Assembly: GCF_025231525.1 (NCBI RefSeq)
Contig: NZ_CP103057.1
Location: 2,986,501 to 3,050,500 of the forward strand
Reading direction: 5' to 3'
DNA: 64,000 bases
DNA from: Sphingomonas endolithica
Lineage (GTDB): Bacteria; Pseudomonadota; Alphaproteobacteria; Sphingomonadales; Sphingomonadaceae
Position numbers and translations under genes: made by a program. A model generated the notes under the pieces. The model was not told the origin of the DNA. It saw nothing but the letters and a program-made list of their open reading frames with translations, and ran no database searches. Of the stretch, positions 44,054-55,192 are shown piece after piece (position 1 is the first letter of the stretch; every line of letters starts with the position of its first letter).

Positions 44054-45124
44054 TCAGCCGCCGACCAATGCCTGGTCCTTGAGCCCGCGCCACACGCGGA
44101 GCGCCTGCACCGTCTCGGCGACATCGTGGACGCGCAGCAGCTGCACGCCTGCTTCGGCACCTTTCAGTGCCAGCGTCAACGAACCGCCAAGACGATCGGC
44201 GGCCGGTGCCTCGTTCGACAGCGCGCCGATCAGCCGCTTGCGGCTGGCCCCCAACATCACCGGCACGCCCAGGCCATGGAACATCGCCAGCCCGTTCAAC
44301 AGCCTGAGATTGTCCTGCAGTGACTTGCCGAAGCCGATGCCCGGATCGGCGATGATCCGCGTGCGCGGTACGCCTGCGGCGACGACGGCCGCGATGCGCG
44401 CCTCCAGCCAGTCGAACACGTCGGTCAAGACGTTCGCATAGCCGTGGCCGCCGTGCGGGCCCTTGGCGGGATCGGGCGAATGCATCAGGATGACCGGGCA
44501 GCCGGATTGGGCGACCAGCTCCAGCGAGCGATCGTCCCACAGCAGCGCCGACACATCGTTGACGATGGCGGCACCGGCGGCGAGCGCCGCCTCCATCACC
44601 GCCGCCTTGCGTGTGTCGACCGAGACCAAGGCACCGCCGGTGGCGAGCCGCTCGATGACGGGCACGATCCGCTTGATCTCGTCGCCTTCCCACACCGCCG
44701 GGGCGCCCGGGCGGGTCGATTCGCCGCCGACATCGATCAGCGCCGCGCCCGCGACCGTCATGTCGAAGCCGGCGCCGGCCGCGGCGGCGGGGTCGTTCAC
44801 GTGCGCGCCGCCGTCGGAGAAGCTGTCGGGGGTGATGTTGAGGATGCCGGCGACGCTGGGCTGGTCGAAGCGGAGGATGCGATCGCCCAGTGTCAGCGGT
44901 GGGCGGGGTGCGGTGATCGCGGCGTGGAGCTTGGCGGCGCGTTCGCTCGTACCCAGTTCTGCGGCGAAATCAGCGATGGCAACGGTGCGGCGCGTGCCTT
45001 GCTCGCTCACTTCATAGGCGGCGAACCATTGCAGGCCGCCGGCGAGCCGGGCGACTTCCCCGTCATAGCCGACTGGGGAGTCGACGAACTGCACAGGTCG
45101 AAGGTGGAGCGTGTGATCGGTCAT
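44054..45124 (-). CDS. folP: dihydropteroate synthase
   Basis: 356 residues. FolP joins p-aminobenzoate to the pterin pyrophosphate and is the sulfonamide target. The core begins near residue 90 with AGILNITPDSFSDGG and includes LIDVGGESTRPGAP, NDVSALLWDD, IIADPGIGFGKSLQDNLRLL and LGASRKRLIG. The first 85 or so residues form the N-terminal extension common in alphaproteobacteria. It is the first gene of the folP-regulator-kinase-folK cluster and is separated from ccrM by a palindromic repeat. Confidence 0.95.
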   Translation of the reverse strand: MTDHTLHLRPVQFVDSPVGYDGEVARLAGGLQWFAAYEVSEQGTRRTVAIADFAAELGTSERAAKLHAAITAPRPPLTLGDRILRFDQPSVAGILNITPDSFSDGGAHVNDPAAAAGAGFDMTVAGAALIDVGGESTRPGAPAVWEGDEIKRIVPVIERLATGGALVSVDTRKAAVMEAALAAGAAIVNDVSALLWDDRSLELVAQSGCPVILMHSPDPAKGPHGGHGYANVLTDVFDWLEARIAAVVAAGVPRTRIIADPGIGFGKSLQDNLRLLNGLAMFHGLGVPVMLGASRKRLIGALSNEAPAADRLGGSLTLALKGAEAGVQLLRVHDVAETVQALRVWRGLKDQALVGG

Positions 45125-45136
45125 TCAACCCTCAAC

Positions 45137-45232
45137 CGTCACCCCGGACTTGTTCCGGGGCCCACCGGGCAACATGCACGCTGGCGCATTGCTTTGCGGC
45201 ACGGTGGACCCCGGAACAAGTCCGGGGTGACG
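45137..45232. repeat. palindromic repeat, family C
   Basis: Arms of 30 bp, CGTCACCCCGGACTTGTTCC and its near reverse complement ending GGGGTGACG, face each other around a 36-bp loop with one mismatch. It lies between ccrM and folP. Relatives occur near 29575 (half copy), 52565-52643 and 61138-61407. Confidence 0.9.
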
Positions 45233-45247
45233 TCTCATCTGGTCGCG

Positions 45248-46558
<1,311 letters not shown>

Positions 46559-46560
<2 letters not shown>

Positions 46561-47155
46561 ACAGATCGAGAGATGCTTGTGCGACCGGCCCGAAACTTCG
46601 CCGATGGAGCGGGGAGGGGCCATGTTCGCGCAGCGCGGACAGGTGAACGCGGCAACCATAGCCCTTGTTCGAGTGCCAATTGTACTGCGGATATGATTCG
46701 GCATGCGCGATCATGATCGTGTCGCGGGTGTGCTTGGCGATGATCGAGGCGGCGGCGATCGACAGGCTGATCGCATCGCCCGAAACGATCGGCGTCGCGG
46801 CATAGCCCCAGCGCGGCAGGCGGTTGCCGTCGACCAGCACATGGCCGGGCGCGCAGCCAAGCGCTTCCACCGCCAGCGTCATCGCCTTCATCGTCGCCCA
46901 ATAGATGTTGAGGCTGTCGATCTCGTCCGCCTCGACGATCCCCACGCCGATCGTGGCGCAGCCGCGCAGGCGATCGTGCAGCCGCAGCCGCTCGGTCGCC
47001 GACAGCTTCTTGGAGTCATTTATGCCGCGCGGCACGCCCTTGGCCGGCAGGATCACGGCGGCGGCGACCACCGGCCCGGCGAGCGGCCCGCGGCCGGCCT
47101 CGTCCACGCCTACGACCGGCGCGAGGCAGAGCTTTTCGTGTTTAAGGCTTGGCAT
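46559..47155 (-). CDS. rnhB: ribonuclease HII
   Basis: 198 residues. RNase HII cuts RNA in RNA-DNA hybrids and removes single ribonucleotides from DNA. The catalytic residues are in VVGVDEAGRGPLAGPV (Asp and Glu), LVDGNRLP (Asp) and the IAAASIIAKHTRD helix; NDSKKLS is also present. The ATG at 47155 overlaps the end of thiD by 14 nt. Its stop lies just upstream of the ccrM regulatory region. Confidence 0.95.
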
Positions 47156-48017
47156 GGGACAGCAGTTCGAAAGGATCGAGGCCGAGTGCGTGGCCCATCG
47201 GTCCGTGTCCCTGCCCCAGCCCCGGCGGGTTGGCCAGCGCGGCGCGAACGTAAGAGATGGCACGGTCGATCGCCGCGGTGAGCGGCCGGCCGGCGCCGAG
47301 GCCGGTGGCGATCGCGCTGGCCAGGGTGCAGCCGGTGCCATGGCTGTGGCGGGTGGTGAGGCGGGGGTTGGTCCAGCGTGCGATCTCGCCGGCGGCACCG
47401 ACCAGGATGTCGGTCACGTGGGGGCCATCGGCATGGCCACCCTTGATCAGGACATTGGTGCCGAATTCAGCCGCGAGTTCCTCTCCCTCCGTTCGTCCTG
47501 AGCTTGTCGAAGGACGTGTGGCGGGGGCTGCGCTTGCGGCACGTGCTTCGACAGGCTCAGCACGAACCGGGGGGAGGGGTGCGGATAGCGCAGCAAGCTC
47601 CGGCAGGTTCGGGGTGATCACCGTTGCGATCCGCATCAGCCGGGCGAAGGCGGCGATCGTTGCCGCATCCGCCAGCACCGATCCGCTGGTCGCGATCATG
47701 ACGGGATCGAATACGATCGGCACGTCCAGCCGCTCCAGCCGCTCCGCCACCACATGGGCGGTCGCCGCCGAGCCGATCATGCCGATCTTCACCGCATCCA
47801 CGCCGATATCCGACACGCACGAATCGATTTGCGCGAGCACCATCTCGGCCGGCACCGGCATCACTGCCTGTACGCCCAGCGTATTCTGCGCGGTGATGGC
47901 GGTGATCGCGGTCATGGCGTGGCCGCCGAGCATGGTGACGGTCTTGATATCCGCTTGGATTCCCGCGCCGCCGCCCGAATCGGATCCGGCGATGATCAGG
48001 ATGCGCGGGGTCTTCAT
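47142..48017 (-). CDS. thiD: ThiD, HMP/HMP-P kinase, with repeat-derived insert
   Basis: 291 residues; family members are usually about 260-270. ThiD phosphorylates hydroxymethylpyrimidine in thiamine synthesis. The ribokinase-type fold shows IIAGSDSGGGAGIQADIKTV, MTAITAITAQNT, PIVFDPVMIATSGS and the active-site loop HSHGTGCTLASAIATGLGAG. Between NLPELAAL and LAAEFGTNVLIKGGH there is an extra segment, about residues 150-177 (VRAEPVEARAASAAP, RPSTSSGRT), encoded by a family F palindromic repeat read in frame. Catalytic residues are all outside it. No thiamine-pyrophosphate riboswitch was recognised upstream. Confidence 0.93.
   Translation of the reverse strand: MKTPRILIIAGSDSGGGAGIQADIKTVTMLGGHAMTAITAITAQNTLGVQAVMPVPAEMVLAQIDSCVSDIGVDAVKIGMIGSAATAHVVAERLERLDVPIVFDPVMIATSGSVLADAATIAAFARLMRIATVITPNLPELAALSAPLPPVRAEPVEARAASAAPATRPSTSSGRTEGEELAAEFGTNVLIKGGHADGPHVTDILVGAAGEIARWTNPRLTTRHSHGTGCTLASAIATGLGAGRPLTAAIDRAISYVRAALANPPGLGQGHGPMGHALGLDPFELLSHAKP
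47490..47569. repeat. palindromic repeat, family F short form, inside thiD
   Basis: CGTTCGTCCTGAGCTTGTCG and the matching right arm ending GCTCAGCACGAACCG form an 80-bp imperfect hairpin. The flanks (CCTCTCCCTC and GGGGGAGGGG) extend the palindrome. Reading through it keeps thiD open. Confidence 0.9.
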
Positions 48018-48555
48018 AGTCTACCGTTTGGTTGAACGAGGTGCGCGAATGTTGAGAATGTGGTGCCAGGAATGGGTTTCTGGGCGGCGACGGGGGTCGA
48101 ATGTTGAGGATGTAGAGGTGCCGGCGCGTTTTCGCGCGGCGGGCGAGCGCGTATGTCGAGGGTGGCGAGGGGCATGCGCAGGGTTATGCCATAGCGGGCG
48201 GGTTGTAGGACAGCGCTTTGCGTATCGGCCGGCAAAGATGCGGTTGGGCGCGCATCTGCCCCCCCGTTCGTCCTGAGTAGCCATCGAGTAGCGCGAAGCG
48301 CGCATCGAGAGGGCGTATCGAAGGACATGCGGCATGCGCTCCAAGGTGCTTCGATACGAGCCCTCGATACGGTCTGCGGCCTACTCGGTCTCTACTCAGC
48401 ACGAACGGGGGTGGACGGGTTGCGGCGAACGGGGGCCGGGACGAGTGAGGTGGGACAAACGGTTGGGTCGAACGGAGAAATTCTGTCAGAATAAAACGCG
48501 TTGTGCTTGGCCGATCGCGCTGGCGGGTCGTCGCCGCAGCGCCTAACGTCGCGGC
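48018..48555. other. gene-free stretch with repeats before cyoA
   Basis: No convincing gene is present. Near thiD are two copies of a CGAATGTTGAGAATGTGGTGC-like sequence (48046-48067 and 48098-48122) in direct orientation. A 143-bp family F palindrome follows at 48265-48407. The remaining 150 bp probably hold the cyo promoter; an AT-rich patch GTCAGAATAAAAC lies at about 48484-48497, but no clear promoter could be assigned. Confidence 0.6.
48265..48407. repeat. palindromic repeat, family F long form
   Basis: The outer ends are CGTTCGTCCTGAG and CTCAGCACGAACG, as in the short form, but each arm contains about 35 extra bases before the shared TCGAAGGAC-type core. A copy in the opposite orientation lies at 58042-58185. 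Confidence 0.85.
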
Positions 48556-49419
48556 GTGAACCGCATCCGCCTCATCCCCCCGGCCGCTGCCGTCACGCTG
48601 CTCGGCGGTTGCTCGGGCGGGGTGCTTGATCCGGCCGGGCCGGTCGCGGCGGGGGAGCGGACGCTGCTGTTCAATTCGCTGGGCGTGATGCTGGCGATCG
48701 TCGTGCCGACGATCCTCGCCACGCTGGCCTTTGCCTGGTGGTTCCGCGCCGGCAACGTGAAGGCGCGGCATTTGCCCGATTGGTCCTATTCGGGGCGGCT
48801 CGAACTGCTCGTCTGGTCGGTGCCGGCCTTGGTGGTGATCTTCCTCGGCGGCATGACGTGGATCGCCAGCCACGATCTCGATCCGGCCAAGCCGCTCGTC
48901 GGCCGCGCGGCGCCGCTGCGCGTGGAGGTGATGTCGCTCGATTGGAAATGGCTGTTCATCTATCCCGATCTAGGCGTCGCCAGCGTCAATCGGCTGGTCG
49001 TGCCGGTGGGCACGCCGGTCAGCTTCCGCATCACGTCCGCCACCGTGATGAACAGCTTCTTCGTGCCGCAGCTCGGCAGCCAGATCTACGCCATGTCGGG
49101 GATGACCGCGCGGCTGAACCTGCAGGCCGATCGGCCGGGCGTGTACCATGGGCTGTCGGCGCATTACAGCGGCAAGGGGTTTCCGGGCATGACGTTCCGC
49201 GCCCATGCCGTCTCGCCGCAACAATTCGCCGGCTGGCTGGCGCAGGCGCGGCAATCGGGCCGGGCGCTCGATCGCAGCGCCTATCTCGAACTGCTCAAGG
49301 ATAGCGAGAACGTGCCGCCGTATAGCTATCGTGCGGTGGCGCCCGGGCTGTTCGATGCCGTGGTCAAGGAAAGCGGGACGCTGTCGATGAAGCATGCACT
49401 CGACGGGCGGGAACAATGA
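48556..49419 (+). CDS. cyoA: CyoA, cytochrome bo-type quinol oxidase subunit II
   Basis: 287 residues from a GTG. A lipoprotein signal ([13 protein letters not shown]) is followed by two membrane helices and a periplasmic cupredoxin-like domain. The copper-binding cysteines and histidines of cytochrome c oxidase subunit II are absent; the [16 protein letters not shown] region matches the quinol oxidase form. It is part of the respiratory complex that passes electrons from ubiquinol to oxygen. It overlaps cyoB by 4 nt. Confidence 0.94.
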   Translation: MNRIRLIPPAAAVTLLGGCSGGVLDPAGPVAAGERTLLFNSLGVMLAIVVPTILATLAFAWWFRAGNVKARHLPDWSYSGRLELLVWSVPALVVIFLGGMTWIASHDLDPAKPLVGRAAPLRVEVMSLDWKWLFIYPDLGVASVNRLVVPVGTPVSFRITSATVMNSFFVPQLGSQIYAMSGMTARLNLQADRPGVYHGLSAHYSGKGFPGMTFRAHAVSPQQFAGWLAQARQSGRALDRSAYLELLKDSENVPPYSYRAVAPGLFDAVVKESGTLSMKHALDGREQ

Positions 49420-51488
49420 GCGTGTCGGATACCATGCCGGAAACGGCGCCGGTGAGCCTGGTGTTCGGCAAGCTCGGCTGGAACGCGATCCCCTGGTCCG
49501 AGCCGATCCCGATCGTCGCCTCGGCGGTGGTCGCATTGACCATCCTCGGCGTGCTCGCCTGGGTGTGGCGCAAGGGCTATTTCCCCTATCTGTGGCGCGA
49601 ATGGATCACCTCGGTCGATCACAAGCGGATCGGCGTGATGTATTGCCTGCTTGCCGCCGTGATGCTGCTGCGCGGCTTTTCGGATGCGCTGCTGATGCGG
49701 TCGCAACAGGCGATCGCGATGGGCAATGGCGGCTACCTGCCATCCGACCATTACGACCAGGTGTTCAGCGCGCACGGCACGATCATGATCTTCTTCGTGG
49801 CGATGCCGTTCATGATCGGGCTGATGAACTTTGCGGTGCCGCTGCAACTGGGCGTGCGCGACGTCGCCTTCCCGACGCTCAACTCGGTCAGCTTCTGGCT
49901 GACGGCGAGCGGCGCGCTGCTGATCAACATCAGCCTGGTCATCGGCGAGTTCGCCAAGACCGGCTGGGTGGTCTATCCGCCGCTCAGCGAGTTGCGCTTC
50001 TCGCCCGGCGTCGGGGTCGATTACTATCTGTGGGCGTTGCAGATATCGGGGGTCGGCACGCTCCTGTCCGGCGTCAATCTGGTGACGACGATCCTCAAGC
50101 TGCGCGCGCCGGGCATGGGCTATACGCGCATGCCGATGTTCTGCTGGACGAGTCTGGCCAGCAACCTGTTGATCGTCGCGGCCTTCCCGATCCTGACCGC
50201 CACGCTCGCGATGCTGACGCTCGACCGCTATCTCGGCTTCCACTTCTTCACCAACGAGCTTGGCGGCAACCAGATGATGTTCGTCAACCTGATCTGGGCA
50301 TGGGGGCATCCGGAAGTCTACATCCTGATCCTACCGGCGTTCGGGATCTTCTCCGAGGTCGTCTCGACCTTTTCGGGCAAGCCGCTGTTCGGTTATCGCT
50401 CGATGGTTCTGGCGACCATGGCGATCTGCATCCTCTCCTGGATGGTGTGGCTGCATCACTTCTTCACCATGGGCGCGGGCGCCGACGTCAACGGCTTCTT
50501 CGGCGTGACGACGATGATCATTGCGGTGCCGACCGGCGTGAAGGTCTTCAACTGGCTGTTCACCATGTATGGCGGGCGCATTAGGTTCGAGACGCCGATG
50601 CTGTGGGCGATCGGCTTCATGTGCACCTTCGTGATCGGGGGGATGACCGGCGTATTGCTGGCGGTGCCGCCGGCCGATTTCCAGCTGCACAATTCGGTGT
50701 TCCTGGTCGCGCATTTCCACAATGTGATCATCGGCGGCGTGCTGTTCGGCGCCTTTGCCGGCACGACCTATTGGTGGCCCAAGGCATTCGGCTTCAAGCT
50801 CGACGAAACCTGGGGCAAGCGCGCCTTCTGGCTGTGGATCACCGGCTTCTATCTCGCCTTCATGCCGCTCTACGTGCTCGGCCTGATGGGCATGACGCGG
50901 CGGTTGCAGCGCTATGACGTGCCGGAATGGCAGCCCTGGCTGATCGCGGCGGGTGTCGGCGCGCTGCTGATCGCTGGCGGGATCGCGTGCCAGATCATCC
51001 AGATCACGATCAGCATCCGCCGTCGCCACGATCTGGCGGATGTCGGCGGCGATCCCTGGGATGGGCGCACGCTGGAATGGATCACCACCTCGCCGCCGCC
51101 GGCCTATAATTTCGCCGTGCTGCCCGATGTCGAGGGCGAGGAAGCCTATTGGGGGCTGAAGACCGCCGCGCGCGAGAATCAGAAATTGAGCGAGCAGCCC
51201 GATTACCAGGATATCGAGATTCCGCGGAACACGCCGACCGGCGTGGTTACCGCCTTCTTTGCGACCGTGATGGGCTTTGCGTTGATCTGGCACATCTGGT
51301 GGCTGGTGATCCTGGGCTTCATCGGTGCCTGGGCGACGTTCATCGTGTTCGCGTGGCGCGACCGAACCGAATATGAGGTCCAGGCGCATGATCTGGAGGC
51401 GCACGACCGCGCACGTCGCACGAGCAAGGCCAAGCTGCTGGGGCTCGACGAAGCGACGCTCGACAGCACACCCGGAGCCGCGGCGTGA
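49416..51488 (+). CDS. cyoB: CyoB, quinol oxidase subunit I
   Basis: 690 residues with about fifteen membrane helices. Haem and copper ligands are visible: His in [26 protein letters not shown] (CuB His and the cross-linked Tyr), [10 protein letters not shown] (two CuB His) and [11 protein letters not shown] (both haem His). The opening [14 protein letters not shown] is also typical. This is the catalytic, proton-pumping subunit. The Glu in HPEV marks an A-type (D-channel) oxidase. It overlaps both neighbours. Confidence 0.97.
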   Translation: MSVSDTMPETAPVSLVFGKLGWNAIPWSEPIPIVASAVVALTILGVLAWVWRKGYFPYLWREWITSVDHKRIGVMYCLLAAVMLLRGFSDALLMRSQQAIAMGNGGYLPSDHYDQVFSAHGTIMIFFVAMPFMIGLMNFAVPLQLGVRDVAFPTLNSVSFWLTASGALLINISLVIGEFAKTGWVVYPPLSELRFSPGVGVDYYLWALQISGVGTLLSGVNLVTTILKLRAPGMGYTRMPMFCWTSLASNLLIVAAFPILTATLAMLTLDRYLGFHFFTNELGGNQMMFVNLIWAWGHPEVYILILPAFGIFSEVVSTFSGKPLFGYRSMVLATMAICILSWMVWLHHFFTMGAGADVNGFFGVTTMIIAVPTGVKVFNWLFTMYGGRIRFETPMLWAIGFMCTFVIGGMTGVLLAVPPADFQLHNSVFLVAHFHNVIIGGVLFGAFAGTTYWWPKAFGFKLDETWGKRAFWLWITGFYLAFMPLYVLGLMGMTRRLQRYDVPEWQPWLIAAGVGALLIAGGIACQIIQITISIRRRHDLADVGGDPWDGRTLEWITTSPPPAYNFAVLPDVEGEEAYWGLKTAARENQKLSEQPDYQDIEIPRNTPTGVVTAFFATVMGFALIWHIWWLVILGFIGAWATFIVFAWRDRTEYEVQAHDLEAHDRARRTSKAKLLGLDEATLDSTPGAAA

Positions 51489-52126
51489 GCGCCGATACCA
51501 AGGGTCATGGCGACCCGCACAATCTCGGCCATGATGCGGTGCCGATCAGCGAGCAGGGCCCGGCGCCCAAGCGCATCGTCGTATCCTACGGCTTCTGGAT
51601 CTTCCTGCTGTCGGACTTCATCCTGTTTTCCGGCTTCTTCGCCGCTTACGCCGTGCTGTCGGGCGAGACGGCGGGGGGCCCTGCCGGGCGCGATCTGTTC
51701 GAGCTGCCGCTGGTAGCTGCGGAAACCGTCTTGCTGCTGCTGTCGAGCTTTGCCTGCGGGATGGCGGGCATCGCGATGATGGCCCGGAACGTGCGCTGGT
51801 TCCAGATTGCGATGGCGGTGACCGCGGTGCTCGGGGCAGGATTCCTGGCGCTCGAACTCTACGAATTCGCGCATTTGATCGGCGAAGGCGCCGGGCCTGG
51901 GCGTAGTGCCTTCCTGTCGGCCTTCTTCGCGCTGGTCGGCTGCCATGGCTTGCACGTGGCGCTCGGCCTGGTGTGGCTGACGACGATGATGGCGCAGGTC
52001 TGGGCCAAGGGCTTCCGCGAGGATATCGAGCGGCGCATGCTGTGCTTCGCCTTGTTCTGGCATGCGCTGGACATCATCTGGGTTGCGATCTTCACCATGG
52101 TATACCTGCTGGGATCGGGCGCATGA
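51485..52126 (+). CDS. cyoC: CyoC, quinol oxidase subunit III
   Basis: 213 residues from a GTG overlapping the cyoB stop. Five membrane helices, with [20 protein letters not shown], the [20 protein letters not shown] helix (conserved His pair) and [24 protein letters not shown] C-terminus. Subunit III stabilises the catalytic core in the inner membrane. Confidence 0.95.
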   Translation: MSADTKGHGDPHNLGHDAVPISEQGPAPKRIVVSYGFWIFLLSDFILFSGFFAAYAVLSGETAGGPAGRDLFELPLVAAETVLLLLSSFACGMAGIAMMARNVRWFQIAMAVTAVLGAGFLALELYEFAHLIGEGAGPGRSAFLSAFFALVGCHGLHVALGLVWLTTMMAQVWAKGFREDIERRMLCFALFWHALDIIWVAIFTMVYLLGSGA

Positions 52127-52506
52127 GCGAGCAGACGAGCAGCCCGGACGACAAGGCGACGGGCGAGCGGCACGATCGCTCGGTCGCGGCCGGCGTGCGC
52201 GGCTATGTCATCGGGCTCGTGCTGGCGGCGGCGCTGACCGGGGCCAGTTTTTACGTGCTGCACAGTTCGCTGATCTGGGCGCCGGCGATCCCCGTCGCGT
52301 TGGTCGCGCTGGCGGTGGCGCAGATGGGCGTGCACCTCGTCTTCTTCCTCCACATCACGACCGGGCCGGACAATACCAACAACGTGCTGGCGCTGGCCTT
52401 TGGCGTGCTCATCGTGCTGCTGGTGATGGTCGGATCGCTGTGGATCATGGCGCATCTGAACCACAATCTGATGTCGCCGGACATGATGCGGGCGATGCAG
52501 CGGTAG
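52123..52506 (+). CDS. cyoD: CyoD, quinol oxidase subunit IV
   Basis: 127 residues with three membrane helices: YVIGLVLAAALTGASFYVLH, the helix through VALAVAQMGVHLVFFLHI, and LALAFGVLIVLLVMVGSLWI. The MGVHLVFFLHI motif is characteristic of CyoD. Its ATG overlaps the cyoC stop. No haem O synthase (cyoE) or SURF1 gene follows; the operon ends in a palindromic repeat. Confidence 0.94.
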   Translation: MSEQTSSPDDKATGERHDRSVAAGVRGYVIGLVLAAALTGASFYVLHSSLIWAPAIPVALVALAVAQMGVHLVFFLHITTGPDNTNNVLALAFGVLIVLLVMVGSLWIMAHLNHNLMSPDMMRAMQR

Positions 52507-52564
52507 GGCGGGACGCTACCTCAACGGATGGGACAGGATCAAGCCAGCATATTCGTGCTCTAAC

Positions 52565-52643
52565 CGTCAGCCCAGGCTCGACCCGGGTCGCGCTGCCTGA
52601 CGCGCGAGCAGAAGCGGGACCCCGGCTCAAGGCCGGGGTGACG
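52565..52643. repeat. palindromic repeat, diverged family C
   Basis: CGTCAGCCCAGGCTCGACCC and the facing arm ending AAGGCCGGGGTGACG form an imperfect inverted repeat between the convergent cyoD and antiporter genes. Confidence 0.75.
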
Positions 52644-52658
52644 ATGTAAAATAGGCCC

Positions 52659-54203
52659 TCACCTCTCCTCGATCTGGCGCTCTTCGTCGGGCAGTAGCGT
52701 GATCTCGCGCCAATCGAGTTCCTCTTCGAGGATCTGGTAGGTTTCCACGCTGATGCGGTGGTCGTCGCGCATCTCGATCAGGTGCGTGCGTTCCGCGCGC
52801 ACCGCCTCCAGCCCCAGCACGCGGTAGCGTTGGCGCGTGTCGTCGCCGCAATCGATGTCGTAGCTGTCGCGCAGATTGTCGGCTTCGCGCCCCTCCTTGC
52901 CGGCCAGCGCGTCGCGCCCGGTCTTGGCGATCGCGGCGCGCGCCTTGACCAGCTGCTTGGCCGGGTCCTCCAGCGCATCGAGCTTCAGCAGCTTGATCAA
53001 AGGGGTGAGCGTCAGCCCCTGGAAGACCAAGGTCGCCAGCACCACGGCAAACGCGATCAGCACCACCACGTCGCGCTGTGGGAAATCGTTGGGCAGCGCG
53101 AACGCGGTCGCCAGGGTGAGCAGGCCGCGCATCCCGGCCCAGCTGACGATCAGGCCCTGCGACACCGTCGGCGGCTTGCTCTCGTCACGCAGGCTCTCGA
53201 TACTGCGCGACAGGCGGTTCCACACCATCACCACCACGAACCGCGTGACGATGACCGCGACGACGACCATCGCCGCGACGCCGAGCGCCTCGTACAGCCG
53301 GTTGGTCGGCATCCGCCCGACGATCGTGCGCGCCTGCATGCCCATCAGCAGGAAGGCGAGCACGTTGAGCAGGAACACGACGGTCGTCCACACGGCATAG
53401 GAATGGACGCGCTCGCGCGGCGACCCGATCACCTCGGGCGAGCGCGCGACGGTCATCGCGCAGGCGACCACCGCCAGCACGGCGGAGAGATGCAGATGCT
53501 CGGCCACGAGCCACACGACGAAGGCATCGACGAACTGCAGCAAGGTGCCGCCGAGCGTTCCCCCGACATAACGGTTGATCCGCCGCGTCAGCAGCCCGAA
53601 GGCGATGCCGAGCAACAGTCCGCCCGGCACCGCGAGCGTCAGCTGCAGTGCCACCCCGCCGGTGAAGCCGCCGCTCGCCTGCACCGCCAGCGCGCCGCTG
53701 AACAGCAACAGTGCGGAGGCATCGTTGAACAGGCTCTCACCCTTCAGCACGGCGACCGTGCGGCGCGGCAGCGATACGCTGCTCAGCACCGCGGTGGCGG
53801 CAGCGGCATCGGGCGGGGCAACGATCGCGCCCAGCACTATTGCGGCAGCGATCGGCAGGCCGGCGAACTGCCAGCCGATCCACGCGACCACTGCGGTCGA
53901 CACCAATACGGCGACCAGCGCCAGCAGGACCAACGGCCGCCACAGCTTCCACACCACCTTGGCCGGGAAATCGAATGCCGCATCGAGCAGGATCGGCGCG
54001 ATGAACAAGGCGAGCGCGGTCTTGGGATCGAGCACGATCGTCGGCGCGCCGGGCACGAAGGCCACCACCACGCCGGCCAGGGCCAGCATCGGCGGATAGG
54101 GCAGCGACAGGCGGCGCGCGAATTGCAGCAGCACGATCGCCGCCAAGAGCAGCGCGAGGAGGCTTTCGAAGAAGGTCACGTGCAAAAGCCTATGCGCTTC
54201 CAA
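52659..54203 (-). CDS. CPA1-family Na+/H+ antiporter
   Basis: 514 residues: about twelve membrane helices, then a cytoplasmic tail of about 115 residues. LALFIAPILLDAAFDFP, AAIVLGAIVAPPDAAAATAV (the ND/DD-type transport helix, here with APPDAAAA), GESLFNDASALLLFSG and SWAGMRGLLTLATAFALP are CPA1/NhaP signatures. It exchanges monovalent cations for protons across the inner membrane. The start is ATG at 54203 or GTG at 54179. Which cation is used cannot be told. Confidence 0.92.
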   Translation of the reverse strand: MEAHRLLHVTFFESLLALLLAAIVLLQFARRLSLPYPPMLALAGVVVAFVPGAPTIVLDPKTALALFIAPILLDAAFDFPAKVVWKLWRPLVLLALVAVLVSTAVVAWIGWQFAGLPIAAAIVLGAIVAPPDAAAATAVLSSVSLPRRTVAVLKGESLFNDASALLLFSGALAVQASGGFTGGVALQLTLAVPGGLLLGIAFGLLTRRINRYVGGTLGGTLLQFVDAFVVWLVAEHLHLSAVLAVVACAMTVARSPEVIGSPRERVHSYAVWTTVVFLLNVLAFLLMGMQARTIVGRMPTNRLYEALGVAAMVVVAVIVTRFVVVMVWNRLSRSIESLRDESKPPTVSQGLIVSWAGMRGLLTLATAFALPNDFPQRDVVVLIAFAVVLATLVFQGLTLTPLIKLLKLDALEDPAKQLVKARAAIAKTGRDALAGKEGREADNLRDSYDIDCGDDTRQRYRVLGLEAVRAERTHLIEMRDDHRISVETYQILEEELDWREITLLPDEERQIEER

Positions 54204-54225
54204 TACTTATGGGAAGGCACATGGA

Positions 54226-55018
54226 TCAGCCTCGCTGATATACCCGGACATAATCTATTTCGAAGCAGCGTGGGAAGATCGTGTTTTTGATTGCGCCGCC
54301 CAGCACGCCGCCGACCGCCAGGTTGAGAAGCAGATATTGCGGCTGATCGAACGGCCAGCCCGCCGCCGTCTTCCCCGCCTTGGCGTAGGTGTGGACCGGC
54401 CGGCCATCGACCGCGATCTTCAGCGCCTCGGGTGTCGAGGTCAGCTGGTAATCATGGAACGCCGTGCACATGCCCGGCATGTCGATGCGGCTGCCATCGC
54501 CCGGCGTGCCGGCCGTGGCGCGGTTGTGGATCGTGCCGAGCAGCTCGTCGGGGCCTCTGGCCGACCTGCTCCATAATATCGATCTCGCCGCCGTCCGGCC
54601 ATGTGCCCTCGCCCAGCATCCAGATTGCCGGCCAGGTGCCCTGCCCGCACGGCAGCTTGGCGCGGATCTCGAAATAGCCATAGGTCCAGCGCGCCTTGCC
54701 CTGCGTCATCAGCCGCGCGGAGGTATAACGCTGGCCGCCGAAATCGGCCGCATTGCGCAGCGTCTCGCGCCGCGCGGTGATGATCAATTTGCCGTCCGCC
54801 ACGCGCGCGTTGTCCAGCCGCCGGGCCGAATAATATTGCCGTTCGTCATTGTACCAGCCGGTCTTGTTGGCATGCGTATCCGCCACCCACTTGGCCGGAT
54901 CGGGCTGTCCCGCCGTGTCGAACTCGTCCGACCAGACCAGCTTGTAGCCGCCCGGCACTCGCGCCGCGGACGGCGCGGCGGCGGTGGAGAGCAGGGCAAG
55001 CGTAAGGAACAGGCGCAT
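54226..55018 (-). pseudogene. GH16 beta-glucanase-like gene with a single-base frameshift
   Basis: The first frame gives a signal peptide (MRLFLTLALLSTAAA), YKLVWSDEFDTAGQPDPAKW, YGYFEIRAKLPCGQGTWPAI and the complete GH16 catalytic motif GEIDIME (about 144-150). Right after VGQRP the frame changes: the run of four C's (minus strand, 54550-54553) has one more than the reading frame needs. The next frame supplies PDELLGTIHNRATAG, FHDYQLTSTPEALKIAVDGR, WPFDQPQYLLLNLAVGG and the C-terminal FEIDYVRVYQRG. Correcting one base gives a normal 263-residue secreted endo-beta-glucanase. It may be a real recent mutation, phase variation or a sequencing error. Confidence 0.85.
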
Positions 55019-55192
55019 CGATTCTCTCCTGCAATGCAGCGGGCAGGCGAAGCCGCTCGGTAGACCCGATCGGCTCCCGTCATAGGCACGCCGCAGGCAG
55101 GTTGAAATCGCCGGCTTTATCTTTAAACGCGTGGACCTTGTGGATCACCTGATACCTACACGTCCATCCCTCCGCTGCCGAAGAGATTGAAC

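Noticed and set aside
48018..48120. Thiamine riboswitch upstream of thiD
   Set aside because: No CTGAGA and ACCTGATCTGG-type THI-box elements are present on the minus strand here.
48556..49419. Cytochrome c oxidase subunit II
   Set aside because: The CuA ligand motif is missing and the downstream subunit order and sequences fit a quinol oxidase.
52758..54290. Long open frame antisense to the antiporter
   Set aside because: The product is mostly His, Arg, Gln and Asp, the usual mirror of a hydrophobic membrane protein gene.
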